Notes: generated by a model not told the origin, from the letters alone. Counted from the first letter of the stretch, positions 49,014-59,160 are shown. The stretch is 64,000 nt of DNA from an uncultured Alkalilimnicola sp. (GCA_937951875.1 CALGAN010000056.1:31358-95357); one strand, 5' to 3'. Program-made: numbers and translations.

Positions 49014-49029
49014 TGGCACGACCTTTGCT
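49014..49029 (+). promoter_or_regulatory. Sigma-54 promoter of the ABC transporter-dioxygenase operon
   Basis: TGGCACGACCTTTGCT, GG (49015-49016) and GC (49027-49028) 10 bp apart; 133 bp before the ATPase ATG. It differs at one base from the promoter at 43153. Confidence 0.87.
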
Positions 49030-49161
49030 TAGGGCTGCTTATTACATATCAGAATATCGAAGCATTTATTTATGTCGCCAAATAATATATCGCCCCTCTT
49101 CCCTTCCCTGCCCGCCGCCCACGACGGGCGCGGCCACGCCTGACACATCGCTGGTATCGTC

Positions 49162-50009
<848 letters not shown>

Positions 50010-50013
<4 letters not shown>

Positions 50014-51125
50014 AGGTAATCGCCGTGCCCAACGCTCTCCGCTCCCTCGTCAACCCCCTCCGCCGTTCCCTGCGGGCCGCCGCGCTGGCGCTGTCGCTCG
50101 CCGCCGCCGGCCCGGCCATGGCCGGCGAGGCGCCGCTCAAGTTCAAGTGGGGCGCGCCCACCGCCGATTACTACCCGCTCTACGTCGCCATCGATCTCGG
50201 GCTGTTCGAGAAACACGGTCTGGCGCCGGAGTTCTTTTGGTTCCCCACCGGCGCGCCGCTGCTGGCCGGCCTCAAGAGCGGCGACATCGACGTGGTGACC
50301 ACCGGCCTGGCCACGGTGTTCGCGCTCGGCCAGAACATTCCGCTGACGTTCATCGGCTGGGAAACCGACAGCGCCGCCGGCGCCGGCCTGGTGGTCAGCC
50401 CCGATTCGGGCATCCGCGACTACCGCGACCTGCCGAAGGCCAAGGCCATCGCCGCCGCGCCCGGCACCTGCGCCCAGACCGCCCTGGCGCTGGCGGCACG
50501 CAAGGCCGGCGTGCCCTACGACAGCCTGAAGGTGGTGAACATCCCCCCGCCGCTGTACGCCAACGCCTTCCGTAGCCAAAGCATCGACGCCGGCCTGACC
50601 TGGGGCCCGTACGCCCAGACCCTGGCCGAGCAGGGGCTGAAAGTGGCCAACTGGGACGAGGACTTCGCGCCCGACGGCAGCGGCGTGTGCCCGTCCCTGA
50701 TCGGCGGCCGCAAAGCGTTCTTCGCCAAGCATCCGGAAGTGCCCGCCAAGCTGGTGGCGATCCGCGCCGAGGCGCTGGCGGCGATCGAGCGCGATCCCCA
50801 GCTGGCGATCAAGGCCCTGGTCAACCGCCTGTCCATCAGCGAATCGGCCGCCAAGGCGTTGTTCGAGCGCACCTGGGGCGAGCACATGCCGCGCTTCGAG
50901 CAGGAGCTCTCGCCCGATTCGCCGTTCTCGCTGGTAGCCGCGCGCGGCGGCCTGGCGGCCAAGCTGCACCTGGCCGGCGAGCTGCTACACGAAGCCGGCA
51001 CGCTGGCGGCGCCGCTGAGCTGGGAGCAAATCAACGCCGCCATCGATCCGTCCTACATCCGCGCCTACGTCGAGCGCCGCAACCAGGCGCAGGGCGGCAG
51101 CCAGCCGAAGGAGAACCGCTCATGA
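50010..51125 (+). CDS. ABC transporter substrate-binding protein (SsuA/TauA family)
   Basis: A 371-residue periplasmic binding protein. Signal peptide is about 1-38 (ending AMA-GEA). The mature start FKWGAPTADYYPLYVAIDLG and FEKHGLAPEFFWF, GLKSGDIDVVTTGLA follow the NMT1/SsuA-like fold. An ATG at 50010 overlaps the ATPase stop; a GTG at 50025 with GAAGG in front is also possible. The ligand cannot be read from sequence; a sulfonate or sulfate ester is inferred from the TauD-like partner. Confidence 0.9.
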
Positions 51126-51907
51126 GCCGCGCCTCCGCGCTCCGGCTGCCCACCTGGGCCTGGTCGCTGCTCGGCCTGGCCACGGTCGCCGCGGCCTGGA
51201 CCCTGGTCACCAACCTGGGCTGGGTCACCGAAACCTACCTGCCGAGCCCGCAGCGGCTCGGCGGCGAGCTGCTGACCCTGCTCGAGCGCGGCTACCGCGG
51301 CGCGCCGCTGCACGAGCACATCGGCATCAGCCTGTGGCGCACCCTGAGCGGCTTCGCCGTGGGCGCGCTGCTGGGTGTGCCGCTGGGCCTGTTCACCGGC
51401 CACAACCGCACCGCCGGCGCCCTGGTGGCGCCGCTGGTGGCGTTCCTGCGGCCGATCCCGCCCATCGCCTTCATTCCCATGGCGGTGCTGTATTTCGGCC
51501 TAGGCGAGACCGGCAAGGTGGTGCTGATCGCCTTCACCGCCTTCAACTACGCCCAGCTCAACGCCCACGCCGGTGCCGCCGGCGTGCCCGAGTCCTATCT
51601 GCGCGCCGCCCGCTCCATGGGCCTGAGCGAGCGGCAGATCTTCTGGCGGGTGATCGTGCCGGCGGCGGTGCCGCAGATCTTCACCGGCCTGAAGGTGGCC
51701 ATGGCGCTGAGCTGGGCGGTGGTGGTGGCGGCCGAGCTGGTCGGCGCCCAGCGCGGCATCGGCTTCATGATCTCCGACGCCGCCCAGCTATTCCGCATCC
51801 CCGTGGTGTTCATCGGCATCGCCTGCATCGGCGTGATCGGCCTGCTGCTCAACGCCGCCCTCAACGCGCTGCAGCGCTACCTGGTGCACTGGGAGCGCCA
51901 CGCCTGA
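51122..51907 (+). CDS. ABC transporter permease (SsuC/TauC family)
   Basis: A 261-residue permease with about six membrane segments and the EAA loop AAGVPESYLRAARSMGLSER that binds the ATPase. ATGA overlap with the binding-protein gene. Membership in the nitrate/sulfonate/taurine branch is clear from FLRPIPPIAFIPMAVLYFG. Confidence 0.93.
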   Translation: MSRASALRLPTWAWSLLGLATVAAAWTLVTNLGWVTETYLPSPQRLGGELLTLLERGYRGAPLHEHIGISLWRTLSGFAVGALLGVPLGLFTGHNRTAGALVAPLVAFLRPIPPIAFIPMAVLYFGLGETGKVVLIAFTAFNYAQLNAHAGAAGVPESYLRAARSMGLSERQIFWRVIVPAAVPQIFTGLKVAMALSWAVVVAAELVGAQRGIGFMISDAAQLFRIPVVFIGIACIGVIGLLLNAALNALQRYLVHWERHA

Positions 51908-51949
51908 CCGTACCCCCTCGCAACCCGCACATATGGAAGGAATACCGAC

Positions 51950-52906
51950 ATGACTTCGTATCTGACCGCCAAGTCCACGCAGAACCTCGTCGACATCGAG
52001 AGCCGCTACAAGCTCATCAAGCCCCGCCCGCAGCTGCCGAACTTCGCCGCCTACATCGAGGGCGTCGACCTGAGCCGGCCGCTGTCCCAGGCGGTCAAGG
52101 ACGAGCTCTACCAGGCGCTGCTCGATTTCGAGCTGCTGCTGCTGCCGCCGCAGAAGCTCACCCCCGCGCAGCATCTGGACCTGGCCTCCGCCTTCGGCCC
52201 GATCTCGCCGGGTGCGTTCTTCGACCGCAGCAAGGAGCACAGCCAGATCGAGGTGATCGAGACCGACGCCAAGCGCCCGCCGGCCATCGACCACTGGCAC
52301 AGCGACCTGAGCTGGCTGGCCGAGCCGCCGGCCGGCACGGTGATCCAGATCACCGAGGGCCCCGAGGTGGGCGGCAACACCGTGTGGGCCAGCACCACCA
52401 AGGCGTTCGCGGCGCTCTCCCCCGGCCTCAAGGAGTACCTGCGCGGCCTCACCGCCACCCACACCTGGGAGGTGAGCAACTGGCGCAATTACCTGGAAGG
52501 GTTCGGCGAGGAGGTGCTGGGCAACGCCCTGCGTCATTTCAAGCCGGTGTCGCACCCGGTGGTGCTGACGCACCCGGATTCCGGCAAGGAGGCGCTGTTC
52601 GTCAACGAGACCTTCACCAAGAAGATCGACGGCGTCACCGGCCCGGAGAGCCGCGGCATCCTGCATTTCCTCTACAACTGGATCAAGCAGCCGGAGTTCA
52701 TCTACTCCCACAAGTGGGAGCGCAACGGCATCGCCATCTGGGACAACCGCACCACCCAGCACTACGCCTCGGCCGACTACTGGCCGCACCGGCGGGTGAA
52801 CCGGCGCGTGACCTTCGACGCCCGCGGCGTCCAGCGCAACACCGTCAACCTGCTGAGCGTGGTGGGCGGAGACACCCATCGCCCGCAGAAGGTTTACGGG
52901 ACTTGA
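51950..52906 (+). CDS. TauD/TfdA-family 2-oxoglutarate-dependent dioxygenase
   Basis: Fe(II)/2-oxoglutarate oxygenase of 318 residues. Iron ligands are His117 and Asp119 (DHWHSDLSW) and distal His271 in TTQHYASADYWP, followed by the 2-oxoglutarate-binding Arg in HRRVNRRVTF. All are as in E. coli TauD. By family it hydroxylates the carbon next to a sulfonate or sulfate group, releasing sulfite (TauD) or sulfate (AtsK-type). GGAAGGAA precedes the ATG. It probably acts on the ligand of the adjacent importer. Confidence 0.93.
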   Translation: MTSYLTAKSTQNLVDIESRYKLIKPRPQLPNFAAYIEGVDLSRPLSQAVKDELYQALLDFELLLLPPQKLTPAQHLDLASAFGPISPGAFFDRSKEHSQIEVIETDAKRPPAIDHWHSDLSWLAEPPAGTVIQITEGPEVGGNTVWASTTKAFAALSPGLKEYLRGLTATHTWEVSNWRNYLEGFGEEVLGNALRHFKPVSHPVVLTHPDSGKEALFVNETFTKKIDGVTGPESRGILHFLYNWIKQPEFIYSHKWERNGIAIWDNRTTQHYASADYWPHRRVNRRVTFDARGVQRNTVNLLSVVGGDTHRPQKVYGT

Positions 52907-52914
52907 GGCGCGCC

Positions 52915-53790
52915 ATGCTCGCCTCGTTACGCACCCAGGAGCTGGAGCTCCATTACCACGACGACGGGCCGGCCGCCGGCCGGCCCGTGGTGCTGCTGCA
53001 CGGCTGGCCCGACGCTCCGGATACCTGGGAGCCGCTGCTGCAGGGCCTGCACGCCGCCGGCTACCGCACGCTCCGCCCTTACCTGCGCGGCTTCGGGCCG
53101 ACCCGCTTCCTGCGCGTCGACGGCCCGCGCAGCGGCCAACTCGGCGCCATCGCCAGCGACATCGTCGAGTTCATCCGCGCTGTCGCCGATCAGCCGGTGT
53201 TCCTGGTCGGCCACGACTGGGGCGCGCGCTGCACCTACATCATCGCCAGCCAGGCGCCGCAGCTGCTGCGGCGCTGCGCGGCGCTGTCGGTGGGCTACGG
53301 GCGCGGTGATGGGCTGTCGCTGCGGCAGGCGCGGAACTACTGGTACCAGTGGTACTTCAACACCCCCCTGGGCGAGCAGGCGCTGGCCGCCGACCGCCGC
53401 GCCTTCTGCCGCTACGTCTGGCAGGTCTGGTCGCCGGGCTGGCGCTTCGACGACGCCGCCTTCGAGCGCACCGCCGCGGCCTTCGACAACCCGGATTGGC
53501 TGGCCGTGACCGTGCACTCCTACCGCCACCGCTGGGGCCTAGCACCGGGCGACGGCCGCTACGACGCGCTGGAACGGGCGCTGAGCGCGGAGCCGCCCAT
53601 CCGGGTTCCCACCCTGGTGCTGCACGGTGCCGACGACGCCTGCAACGACCTGTCCACCTCGGCCGGGCGCGAGCACCACTTCCCGGCTGGCCTGCGCCGC
53701 CTGGTGCTGCCGGGCGTCGGCCACTTCCCGCAACGGGAAGCGCCGGCGGAGGTGCTCGCGGCCATCACCGAGTGGTTCGCGGCGGCGTGA
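52915..53790 (+). CDS. Alpha/beta hydrolase, epoxide hydrolase/haloalkane dehalogenase-like
   Basis: A 291-residue hydrolase whose nucleophile elbow is GHDWGA, giving Asp rather than Ser, as in soluble epoxide hydrolases and haloalkane dehalogenases. LHGWPDAPDTWEPL provides the HGxP oxyanion motif and GVGHFPQREAP the catalytic His. It starts 8 bp after the dioxygenase stop and is thus in the same operon. It may process an epoxide, halide or ester in the sulfonate substrate or a toxic product; the real reaction is unknown. Confidence 0.87.
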   Translation: MLASLRTQELELHYHDDGPAAGRPVVLLHGWPDAPDTWEPLLQGLHAAGYRTLRPYLRGFGPTRFLRVDGPRSGQLGAIASDIVEFIRAVADQPVFLVGHDWGARCTYIIASQAPQLLRRCAALSVGYGRGDGLSLRQARNYWYQWYFNTPLGEQALAADRRAFCRYVWQVWSPGWRFDDAAFERTAAAFDNPDWLAVTVHSYRHRWGLAPGDGRYDALERALSAEPPIRVPTLVLHGADDACNDLSTSAGREHHFPAGLRRLVLPGVGHFPQREAPAEVLAAITEWFAAA

Positions 53791-54092
53791 CGGCCGGCAG
53801 ACGGCCGAGCCGATGTGCCGTAGTTGGCGCTGGGCGAGGAATTACGTTCCCCTCGCAGGGGAGGACTAGGGAGAGGGGGTCAAACAACCCGCGAATCACA
53901 ACATATTGAAGAAAATGAGGTTTTTGCCGCTGGACGGCTTCTGCGGCACAGGTGGGGCGGCGGACAGCCCTGTGGTTATTCTTGGAGTTCTGGATGCCCG
54001 CTTGCGCGGGCATGACGACCTACCGCCCCTAGCGGCCGCCTCTCCGCGCCGCAGACAGTCCACAGCCGCCGAAGGCTCGGTAGCTACCCCGC
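53791..54092. other. Intergenic spacer between convergent operons, with repeat-like sequences
   Basis: About 300 bp between the hydrolase (plus) and the lipoprotein (minus). It holds a low-complexity CCCCTCGCAGGGGAGG hairpin followed by GGGAGAGGGGG (about 53851-53879) and a REP-like palindrome (53991-54017), both of kinds that recur between genes in many proteobacteria. The first hairpin could act as terminator for the plus-strand operon. No gene is supported here. Confidence 0.5.
53991..54017. repeat. REP-like extragenic palindrome
   Basis: TGGATGCCCGCTTGCGCGGGCATGACG: stem ATGCCCGC (53994-54001), loop TTGC, GCGGGCAT (54006-54013), flanked by TGGA and GACG as in the common proteobacterial TCTGGAT...ATGACG palindromes. 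Only one copy is seen in this window. Confidence 0.55.
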
Positions 54093-54995
54093 TCAGTTCA
54101 CGTCGAACCGGAACAGCCCGTCGACGACCCGCACCGGCGTCGACGGCGTCTCGCCCTGCAGCTCGGCGACGAAGCGGCCGTCGATGTAGTCGATGGGCGT
54201 GCGCGGGTCGTTCGGCGTCAGGTACTCGATATACGTGATGTCGATGCGGCAGCGTCCTGGCGCGGCAGTGGACAACGCCAGGCCCGGCGCCGCGAATTCG
54301 AGCGAGGTGGTGCCGGACAGCTCGGCGCGGCACGGGTAGCTGCGCGGGAAGTCGTCCGGGGCGAAGCCGTCGATGTGCAGGCGCCAGCCAGTGGTGCCGC
54401 CGGCCTCGAAGGCGGCGATGTGCAGGCCGCGGGCGTCGGCGTAGGACGGCTCGGCGGTGGCCGGGTCGATGTAGATCGCGTAGTTGCGGCCGGCCACCGT
54501 GCCCTTGATGCCGTGGCTGAGGCTGGCGCTCTGCCGCCAGGCGGGCAGGTCGGCGACGGTGATGCCGGTGGGCATGCCCGCCTGCTCGTACTCGACGTCG
54601 TAGAGCGTGCCGTCGGCGCCGACCACGAAGCGGTAGGTGCGGCTGCCGGTGCGGACGACGATCGACTGGTCGGCCGCGCGCCGATCCTCGACCGCGACCA
54701 CCTCGGCGGCGGCGAACGACAGCGCTTCCTCGCCCTGGAAGCTGGCGCTGCCGTCCGTGGCGACGATCAGCTGACTCCAAGCCGGCTCGCCGAGATAGAC
54801 GTTGCGCGGCGCATAGGTACCGGCATAGCAGGCGAGCAGCGGCCCGTCCTCGCCGCAGCCGCCGGGATTATCGACCACCGGCGGCGGTTCGGGCGCCGGC
54901 GGCGCATCGCCGCTTCCCCCTCCTCCGCCACCGCCGCAGGCGGTCAGCAGCAGGCCGAGGGCGAGCAGGCAGGAAGACACATACAAGGGTTTCAT
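54093..54995 (-). CDS. Putative outer-membrane lipoprotein, last gene of the porin-cytochrome operon
   Basis: A 300-residue lipoprotein: signal with lipobox LLTAC (Cys at about 20), directly followed by a run of seven Gly and a Pro-rich linker, then a beta-rich domain (about 45-300) with Cys pairs (GGCGEDGPLLAC; YPCRAEL ... GRCRID). I do not recognise the family. The Gly-rich tether suggests a surface- or periplasm-facing domain. ATGA overlap with the pentaheme cytochrome gene shows it belongs to the operon. Nothing follows it but the spacer. Confidence 0.78.
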   Translation of the reverse strand: MKPLYVSSCLLALGLLLTACGGGGGGGSGDAPPAPEPPPVVDNPGGCGEDGPLLACYAGTYAPRNVYLGEPAWSQLIVATDGSASFQGEEALSFAAAEVVAVEDRRAADQSIVVRTGSRTYRFVVGADGTLYDVEYEQAGMPTGITVADLPAWRQSASLSHGIKGTVAGRNYAIYIDPATAEPSYADARGLHIAAFEAGGTTGWRLHIDGFAPDDFPRSYPCRAELSGTTSLEFAAPGLALSTAAPGRCRIDITYIEYLTPNDPRTPIDYIDGRFVAELQGETPSTPVRVVDGLFRFDVN

Positions 54996-56215
54996 CGATC
55001 GGTCTCCAATCCGGGGTCGAGCGGAACGCTCAGGCGCAGCGCCTCGTAACGGCTGGCGCGCGCCTCGTCGTAGGCTTGCTGTAGTAGCTCCAGGGCACGG
55101 CGGTCGAGCTTGTCGGCCTGGTCGAGCACCGCCTGGAAAGTGCGCTCGTAGTGCTCGCGCGGGGCCACCAGCACCCGCAGCTCCGCCCGCGCCGACGGCC
55201 CGGCGTCGGTCGGCAGCGGCGCCGCCAGCTCGACGCTGGCGCCGGGCGCCAAGCGGGTGTCGAAGGCTTCGTGCTGCAGGCTGACGTCGACTTGCCAGCC
55301 GATGACCCGCTCGGTGAGCACGCGCTCGCCGCCGGCGTCGATCAGCACCAGCTGGGCGTAGACCTTGGGCACCATGTAGGTCGGGAAGTGATGGCCAGCG
55401 CCGCTGTTGGTCAGCCGCGCGCGGACCTCGCCGGCGTCGACCGTCAGCGCCGGCGTGAGCGCCGCGGCCACCATCTCCGGCGTGTGCACGCCGCGCCAGA
55501 GGTGGCGCCGCTCGGGCATGTGGCAGGACTGGCAGCTCACGCCGCGCGCGGCGAAATCGCTGGCGCGCCACTGCTCGTAGGTGTCCTCGCGCAGCTTGCC
55601 GGCGGTGCGTGGGCCATCGGCCGGGAATTGATGGCAGGCGGCGCAGAAGCGGCTGTCCTCGAAAGCGGCGGATACGGTGAAGCCGCCGTGCGGCGCGCGG
55701 TCCGGATCGACGCCCGGCCGCGGCGGCGGGCCGAAGCGCTGGTGGCGGCGCACATGGCAGCCGGCGCAGGTCAGACCGGCATGGCCCAGGTCGGCCGGCA
55801 CGTAGGCCGGCGGCGGCTCGGCGGGCGCGCCGGCCCAGCCGTGCTCCCGCGCCAGCAGCGCCTTCTGCTCGGCCAGCGGCGCGTGGCAATCCAGGCACTG
55901 GTTGGCCTCGGCCTGCGGCAGCAGCCGCAGCTGCCAGAGGATGCCGGCGGTCATGCTGCGGCTGTGCAGGCTACTGCGCCAATCGGCGTACTGGCTGGCA
56001 TGGCACTGGCCACAAGCGGCGGGATCGAGGGAAGCCTCCAGCGCCGTGAATGCGGCCGGCGGCGAGCCCTGCGGCGGCAGCGGCCGCTGCCAGTGCCGGT
56101 CCAGAAACAGCGCCGGGTCCGGCGTCGGCGCCGGACCCGGCCGCAGCGCAAGGACCGCCGCGACCGCGGCGAGCAGCGCCGCGGCCGCCAGCAGCCAGCG
56201 TTTGCCGTGCCGCAT
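54992..56215 (-). CDS. Pentaheme c-type cytochrome
   Basis: A 407-residue exported cytochrome with an N-terminal signal/anchor (about 6-25) and five CxxCH sites: CGQCH (68), CLDCH (107), CAGCH (150), CAACH (191), CQSCH (228). The layout SxYADWRSSLHSRSM and AACHQFP...SCQSCHMP resembles cytochrome c554-type multiheme domains. The C-terminal 150 residues have no heme and look beta-rich. In the operon it would move electrons across the periplasm to or from the TusA/YedE and rhodanese partners. Start overlaps the TusA-like stop (TGATG). Confidence 0.88.
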   Translation of the reverse strand: MRHGKRWLLAAAALLAAVAAVLALRPGPAPTPDPALFLDRHWQRPLPPQGSPPAAFTALEASLDPAACGQCHASQYADWRSSLHSRSMTAGILWQLRLLPQAEANQCLDCHAPLAEQKALLAREHGWAGAPAEPPPAYVPADLGHAGLTCAGCHVRRHQRFGPPPRPGVDPDRAPHGGFTVSAAFEDSRFCAACHQFPADGPRTAGKLREDTYEQWRASDFAARGVSCQSCHMPERRHLWRGVHTPEMVAAALTPALTVDAGEVRARLTNSGAGHHFPTYMVPKVYAQLVLIDAGGERVLTERVIGWQVDVSLQHEAFDTRLAPGASVELAAPLPTDAGPSARAELRVLVAPREHYERTFQAVLDQADKLDRRALELLQQAYDEARASRYEALRLSVPLDPGLETDR

Positions 56216-56484
56216 CAGGCGCGCCGGATCTTCCAGGTGAAGGTGCCGTTCTGCTCCTGCTTCTCCAGCAGCTGATCACCGCTGGCGGTGCACAGATAGG
56301 TGATCGACTCGCCCGAGGACGGGTTATCGAACACCACGGTCAGCTGCTCACCGCTGCTCAGCTTCTTGAGCGCCTTCTCGGTGTAGATCTGCACGTGCGG
56401 GCAACCGTAGCCGGTGACGTCGAGCCGATAGGCGCCGTCGCCGGTCTTCTCGAAGGTCACGGTTTCCTTGAGTTTGATCGCCAT
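56215..56484 (-). CDS. TusA-like sulfur carrier protein
   Basis: An 89-residue cytosolic protein of the TusA/SirA fold. The sulfur-carrying Cys is Cys28 in GYGCPHVQIYTEKALKKL. The usual CPxP second Pro is replaced (CPHV). It opens the alpha/beta two-layer pattern (TVTFEKTGDGAYRLDV, GEQLTVVFDNPSS). It lies 18 bp after YedE and overlaps the cytochrome gene. TusA-family proteins accept persulfide sulfur, and YedE-TusA pairs occur in thiosulfate uptake and selenium metabolism. Neither is certain here. Confidence 0.85.
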   Translation of the reverse strand: MAIKLKETVTFEKTGDGAYRLDVTGYGCPHVQIYTEKALKKLSSGEQLTVVFDNPSSGESITYLCTASGDQLLEKQEQNGTFTWKIRRA

Positions 56485-56502
56485 GTCGCGTTACCTCTCG
56501 CT

Positions 56503-57951
56503 TTAGAAATCGACGCCGCTGCGGGCGATGCGCCACTCGATCCAGCGCTTGATCAGCTTCACCGACAGCCAGCCGCCCACGGTCATGCCGGCCAGGAACA
56601 CCCAGCCGCTGACATCGCCGTTGGTGACAGTGGCGAAGAAGGCGCCGATATTGCAACCCATGCCGATGCGCGAGCCGATGCCCATCAGCGCGCCGCCGAC
56701 CAGGGCCAGCGTCGCCGTCTCCAGGTTCGGCAGCTTCCATTTGAACTCGCCGGTGAGGTTGGCCAGGATCGCCGAGCCGAGGATGATGCCGATCGACATC
56801 ATGCCGGGCGCGTTCAGCAGCGGGTTGGGCAGGCCATTCTCCAGGCCGAAGAAGATGTTGTCGTCCATGGTCAGGCCGAGCTTGCTCAGCACCCAACCGC
56901 CCCACTGCGCCTCCTGGGTGGTGATGTACCAGTAGCCGGGGTCGAACACGCTGTCCTGCAGCGACAGGCCGTCGGTGAAGCCCATTCGCGCCAGCAGCTC
57001 GCCGAAGTTGAAGATCTCGTAGTGGTCGCGCAGCTCGCCGGTCACCAGCATCTGCAGCCCGGCGAACACGCCCAGGCCGAGGCCGGCCAAAGCGGTGTTG
57101 CGCGACTGCTTGAGCATCGCCCACACCCCGCGCAGCTCGTAGCCCAGCTTGCCGGCCGGCCCGGGCCGCTCGCGCAGATAGATGCGCCGGTAGTTGAAGA
57201 CGTACAGCAGCAGCAGGATGACCAGGGCCGGCAGCACCGCCACTAGCAGCGCGTTGCCCAGCAGGTAGCTGGTCAGGGTCGGCGGCAGCTTCAGGTAGTC
57301 GGCCACGGTGGCGCCGGATAGCTGCCAGAGGTAGCCGGCGGTGAACTGGTCGAACCAGCCCTGGGTGGCGCTGAGCTCCTCCGGCAGATCGACGGTGCCG
57401 GCGGCCTCGGTCCAGCTCGCCGGCACCAGCGCGTCGAGCCAGCCACCGGCGCTGACCAGCCAGGCCTGGGAGAAGGAGATCGCGAACAGCACCAGCACAC
57501 CGTTGAGGTTGCCCTCGCCGGTCTTGTACAGCGAGCTGGACGCGCAGCCGCCGGCGAACACCATGCCCACGCCGAAGATCGCGCCGCCGATCAGCACGTG
57601 CCAGCCCAGCGGGTGAGCCTGGAAGCTGTTGAAGCCGGCCGCCTGGATCAGCGCCGAGATCAGCGCGTACAGCACCACGGCGATCATCACGCCCACCGCC
57701 ATGCGCGGCACGCCGACGGCGAACAGGTCGCGCACCGCCGAGGCCATGCAGAAGCGGCCGTACTGCAGCAGCACGCCGTAGATCACGCCGAACCAGGTGT
57801 AGACCAGCAGATAGACGAAGCGGCTGTCGATCGACAGGTAGATCGCCGAGGCGATCACCAGCGCGCCGACGATCAGCGCCGCCGGCAGCAAGCCGCCGCG
57901 GCGGGCGATACCGCCCGCCGCGGCCGCAACGGCCGAGGATGACTGTGACAT
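56503..57951 (-). CDS. YeeE/YedE family sulfur transport protein
   Basis: A 482-residue membrane protein with about ten hydrophobic segments. The two family signatures containing conserved cysteines are present: GGCASSSLYKTGEG (about residue 136) and GMGCNIGAFF (about 440), with QYGRFCMAS (about 68). YeeE of this family imports thiosulfate, and YedE relatives occur with selenium metabolism genes. Paired with the TusA-like protein 18 bp downstream, it likely passes sulfur (or selenium) into the cytosol. Confidence 0.93.
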   Translation of the reverse strand: MSQSSSAVAAAAGGIARRGGLLPAALIVGALVIASAIYLSIDSRFVYLLVYTWFGVIYGVLLQYGRFCMASAVRDLFAVGVPRMAVGVMIAVVLYALISALIQAAGFNSFQAHPLGWHVLIGGAIFGVGMVFAGGCASSSLYKTGEGNLNGVLVLFAISFSQAWLVSAGGWLDALVPASWTEAAGTVDLPEELSATQGWFDQFTAGYLWQLSGATVADYLKLPPTLTSYLLGNALLVAVLPALVILLLLYVFNYRRIYLRERPGPAGKLGYELRGVWAMLKQSRNTALAGLGLGVFAGLQMLVTGELRDHYEIFNFGELLARMGFTDGLSLQDSVFDPGYWYITTQEAQWGGWVLSKLGLTMDDNIFFGLENGLPNPLLNAPGMMSIGIILGSAILANLTGEFKWKLPNLETATLALVGGALMGIGSRIGMGCNIGAFFATVTNGDVSGWVFLAGMTVGGWLSVKLIKRWIEWRIARSGVDF

Positions 57952-57969
57952 GACCCGTCTACTCCCCCG

Positions 57970-59142
57970 CTACAGGATGAACTGGAAGCCCAGCGTGGTG
58001 ATGTGGTTGTCCTGCAGCGCCGGCGTGGCCGGGTTCGGGTTGGCGTAGTCGTGGCGCTGGTGTTCCAGGGTCAGCTTCAGCTTCTGACCGTCGAGGTAGT
58101 AGTTGAGGCCGAAGCTGTTGATGCGCCGATCCAGGGCGCCGCCGGCGAGGTTGTACTCGATGCCGTCATGGCGGGCGAACAGCTGCAGGCGACCTGGCCC
58201 GATGGGACGCGGGAACAGGTAGCCGGCCTTGACGTAGAAGCCCTCGACCTCGGTGGTCACCGGCAGGGCCGGATCGGGCGAGCGGTTGATGGCGTCGCCG
58301 AGGTCGTAGTTGAAGTAGGCGCTGGAGAACGTGTAGGTGCCGCTCTTGAACGGGTACTCGAAGAACACGTCCGCGGTCCAGGCGCGATAGTCCTTGGAAT
58401 CGCGCTTGTTCGGATAGTCGGCGTAGGCCGCGTCGGCCTGGTAGTCGGCCGCCAGACCGATGGTGAAGATCTTGCGGGTGCCCAGGTAGGTGCCGCGGTA
58501 GCCGTAGTCGTACTCCGGATCGAGCGCGCTCCAGTGCACGCGGGCGGTGATGCGCGGCGAATCCTTGGGCACCTCGCTGCCCTCGCGCCCGTCGGCCACC
58601 ATCAGCCGGTACTGGAAGGCGGCGTCGCGCAGATTGCCCCAGATCGCCACGCCGGTGTCGCGGCTGCCGCCGAACGGCGTGTAGGAGATGTCGCCGCGGT
58701 CCAGGGTGAGCGGCTCCAGGCAGGCCTCGAGGTTCTCGCGCGAGAAGGTGTTCTTGAAGCGGCCGAAAATGAAGCGCGCCTCGTCGCGATAGTCGACCGT
58801 GATGTAGGCATCGCGGTAGTAGACCTCGCGATCGTCGTTGCCGCCCTTGCTGTCGTTGCCCGACTCCAGCTGGGCGTAGAAGCCGATGAGGTCGTTGTAC
58901 TGGCCGCTCAGGGTGATGCGGTTGCGGCGCAGGAACACGTCGGTGGAGCTGCCGTCGTGGGTGTTCGAGGTGTAGCTGCGGTTCTGCGCCCAGATCTGCA
59001 GCGAGTAGCCGAGCTGCACGAAGCCTTCGTCGCCGAACTCGATGGTCGGCGCCGCCTGGGCGGTGCCGGCCAGCGCCGCGGCCAGGGCGAAGGCCGCCGC
59101 CCGCCGCGGGCTCGCGAATTGCCGAATGTTATGGATACGCAC
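57970..59142 (-). CDS. Outer-membrane porin (ExtI-like)
   Basis: A 390-residue beta-barrel protein with signal peptide (about 1-30, ending AQA). It starts the mature part PTIEFGDEGFVQLGYSLQIW and ends with the aromatic LGFQFIL. Alternating strands are seen throughout. LEACLEPLTLDRGDISYTP places it with porins accompanying multiheme cytochromes and rhodanese lipoproteins, as in Geobacter ExtI. It likely forms the outer-membrane pore for substrate entry or a conduit with the cytochromes. 18 bp before the YedE gene. Confidence 0.87.
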   Translation of the reverse strand: MRIHNIRQFASPRRAAAFALAAALAGTAQAAPTIEFGDEGFVQLGYSLQIWAQNRSYTSNTHDGSSTDVFLRRNRITLSGQYNDLIGFYAQLESGNDSKGGNDDREVYYRDAYITVDYRDEARFIFGRFKNTFSRENLEACLEPLTLDRGDISYTPFGGSRDTGVAIWGNLRDAAFQYRLMVADGREGSEVPKDSPRITARVHWSALDPEYDYGYRGTYLGTRKIFTIGLAADYQADAAYADYPNKRDSKDYRAWTADVFFEYPFKSGTYTFSSAYFNYDLGDAINRSPDPALPVTTEVEGFYVKAGYLFPRPIGPGRLQLFARHDGIEYNLAGGALDRRINSFGLNYYLDGQKLKLTLEHQRHDYANPNPATPALQDNHITTLGFQFIL

Positions 59143-59160
59143 GGGTGTTATTCCTGGTGA

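Larger units (their letters stand above)
48829..49161. other. Regulatory intergenic region before the ABC transporter operon
   Basis: 333 bp with no gene. It contains the enhancer dyads at 48916-48949, the sigma-54 promoter at 49014-49029 and an AT-rich stretch at about 49038-49100 that is unlike the GC-rich neighbourhood. The AT-rich leader lies between promoter and ATG; no small reading frame with an RBS was convincing. Confidence 0.6.
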
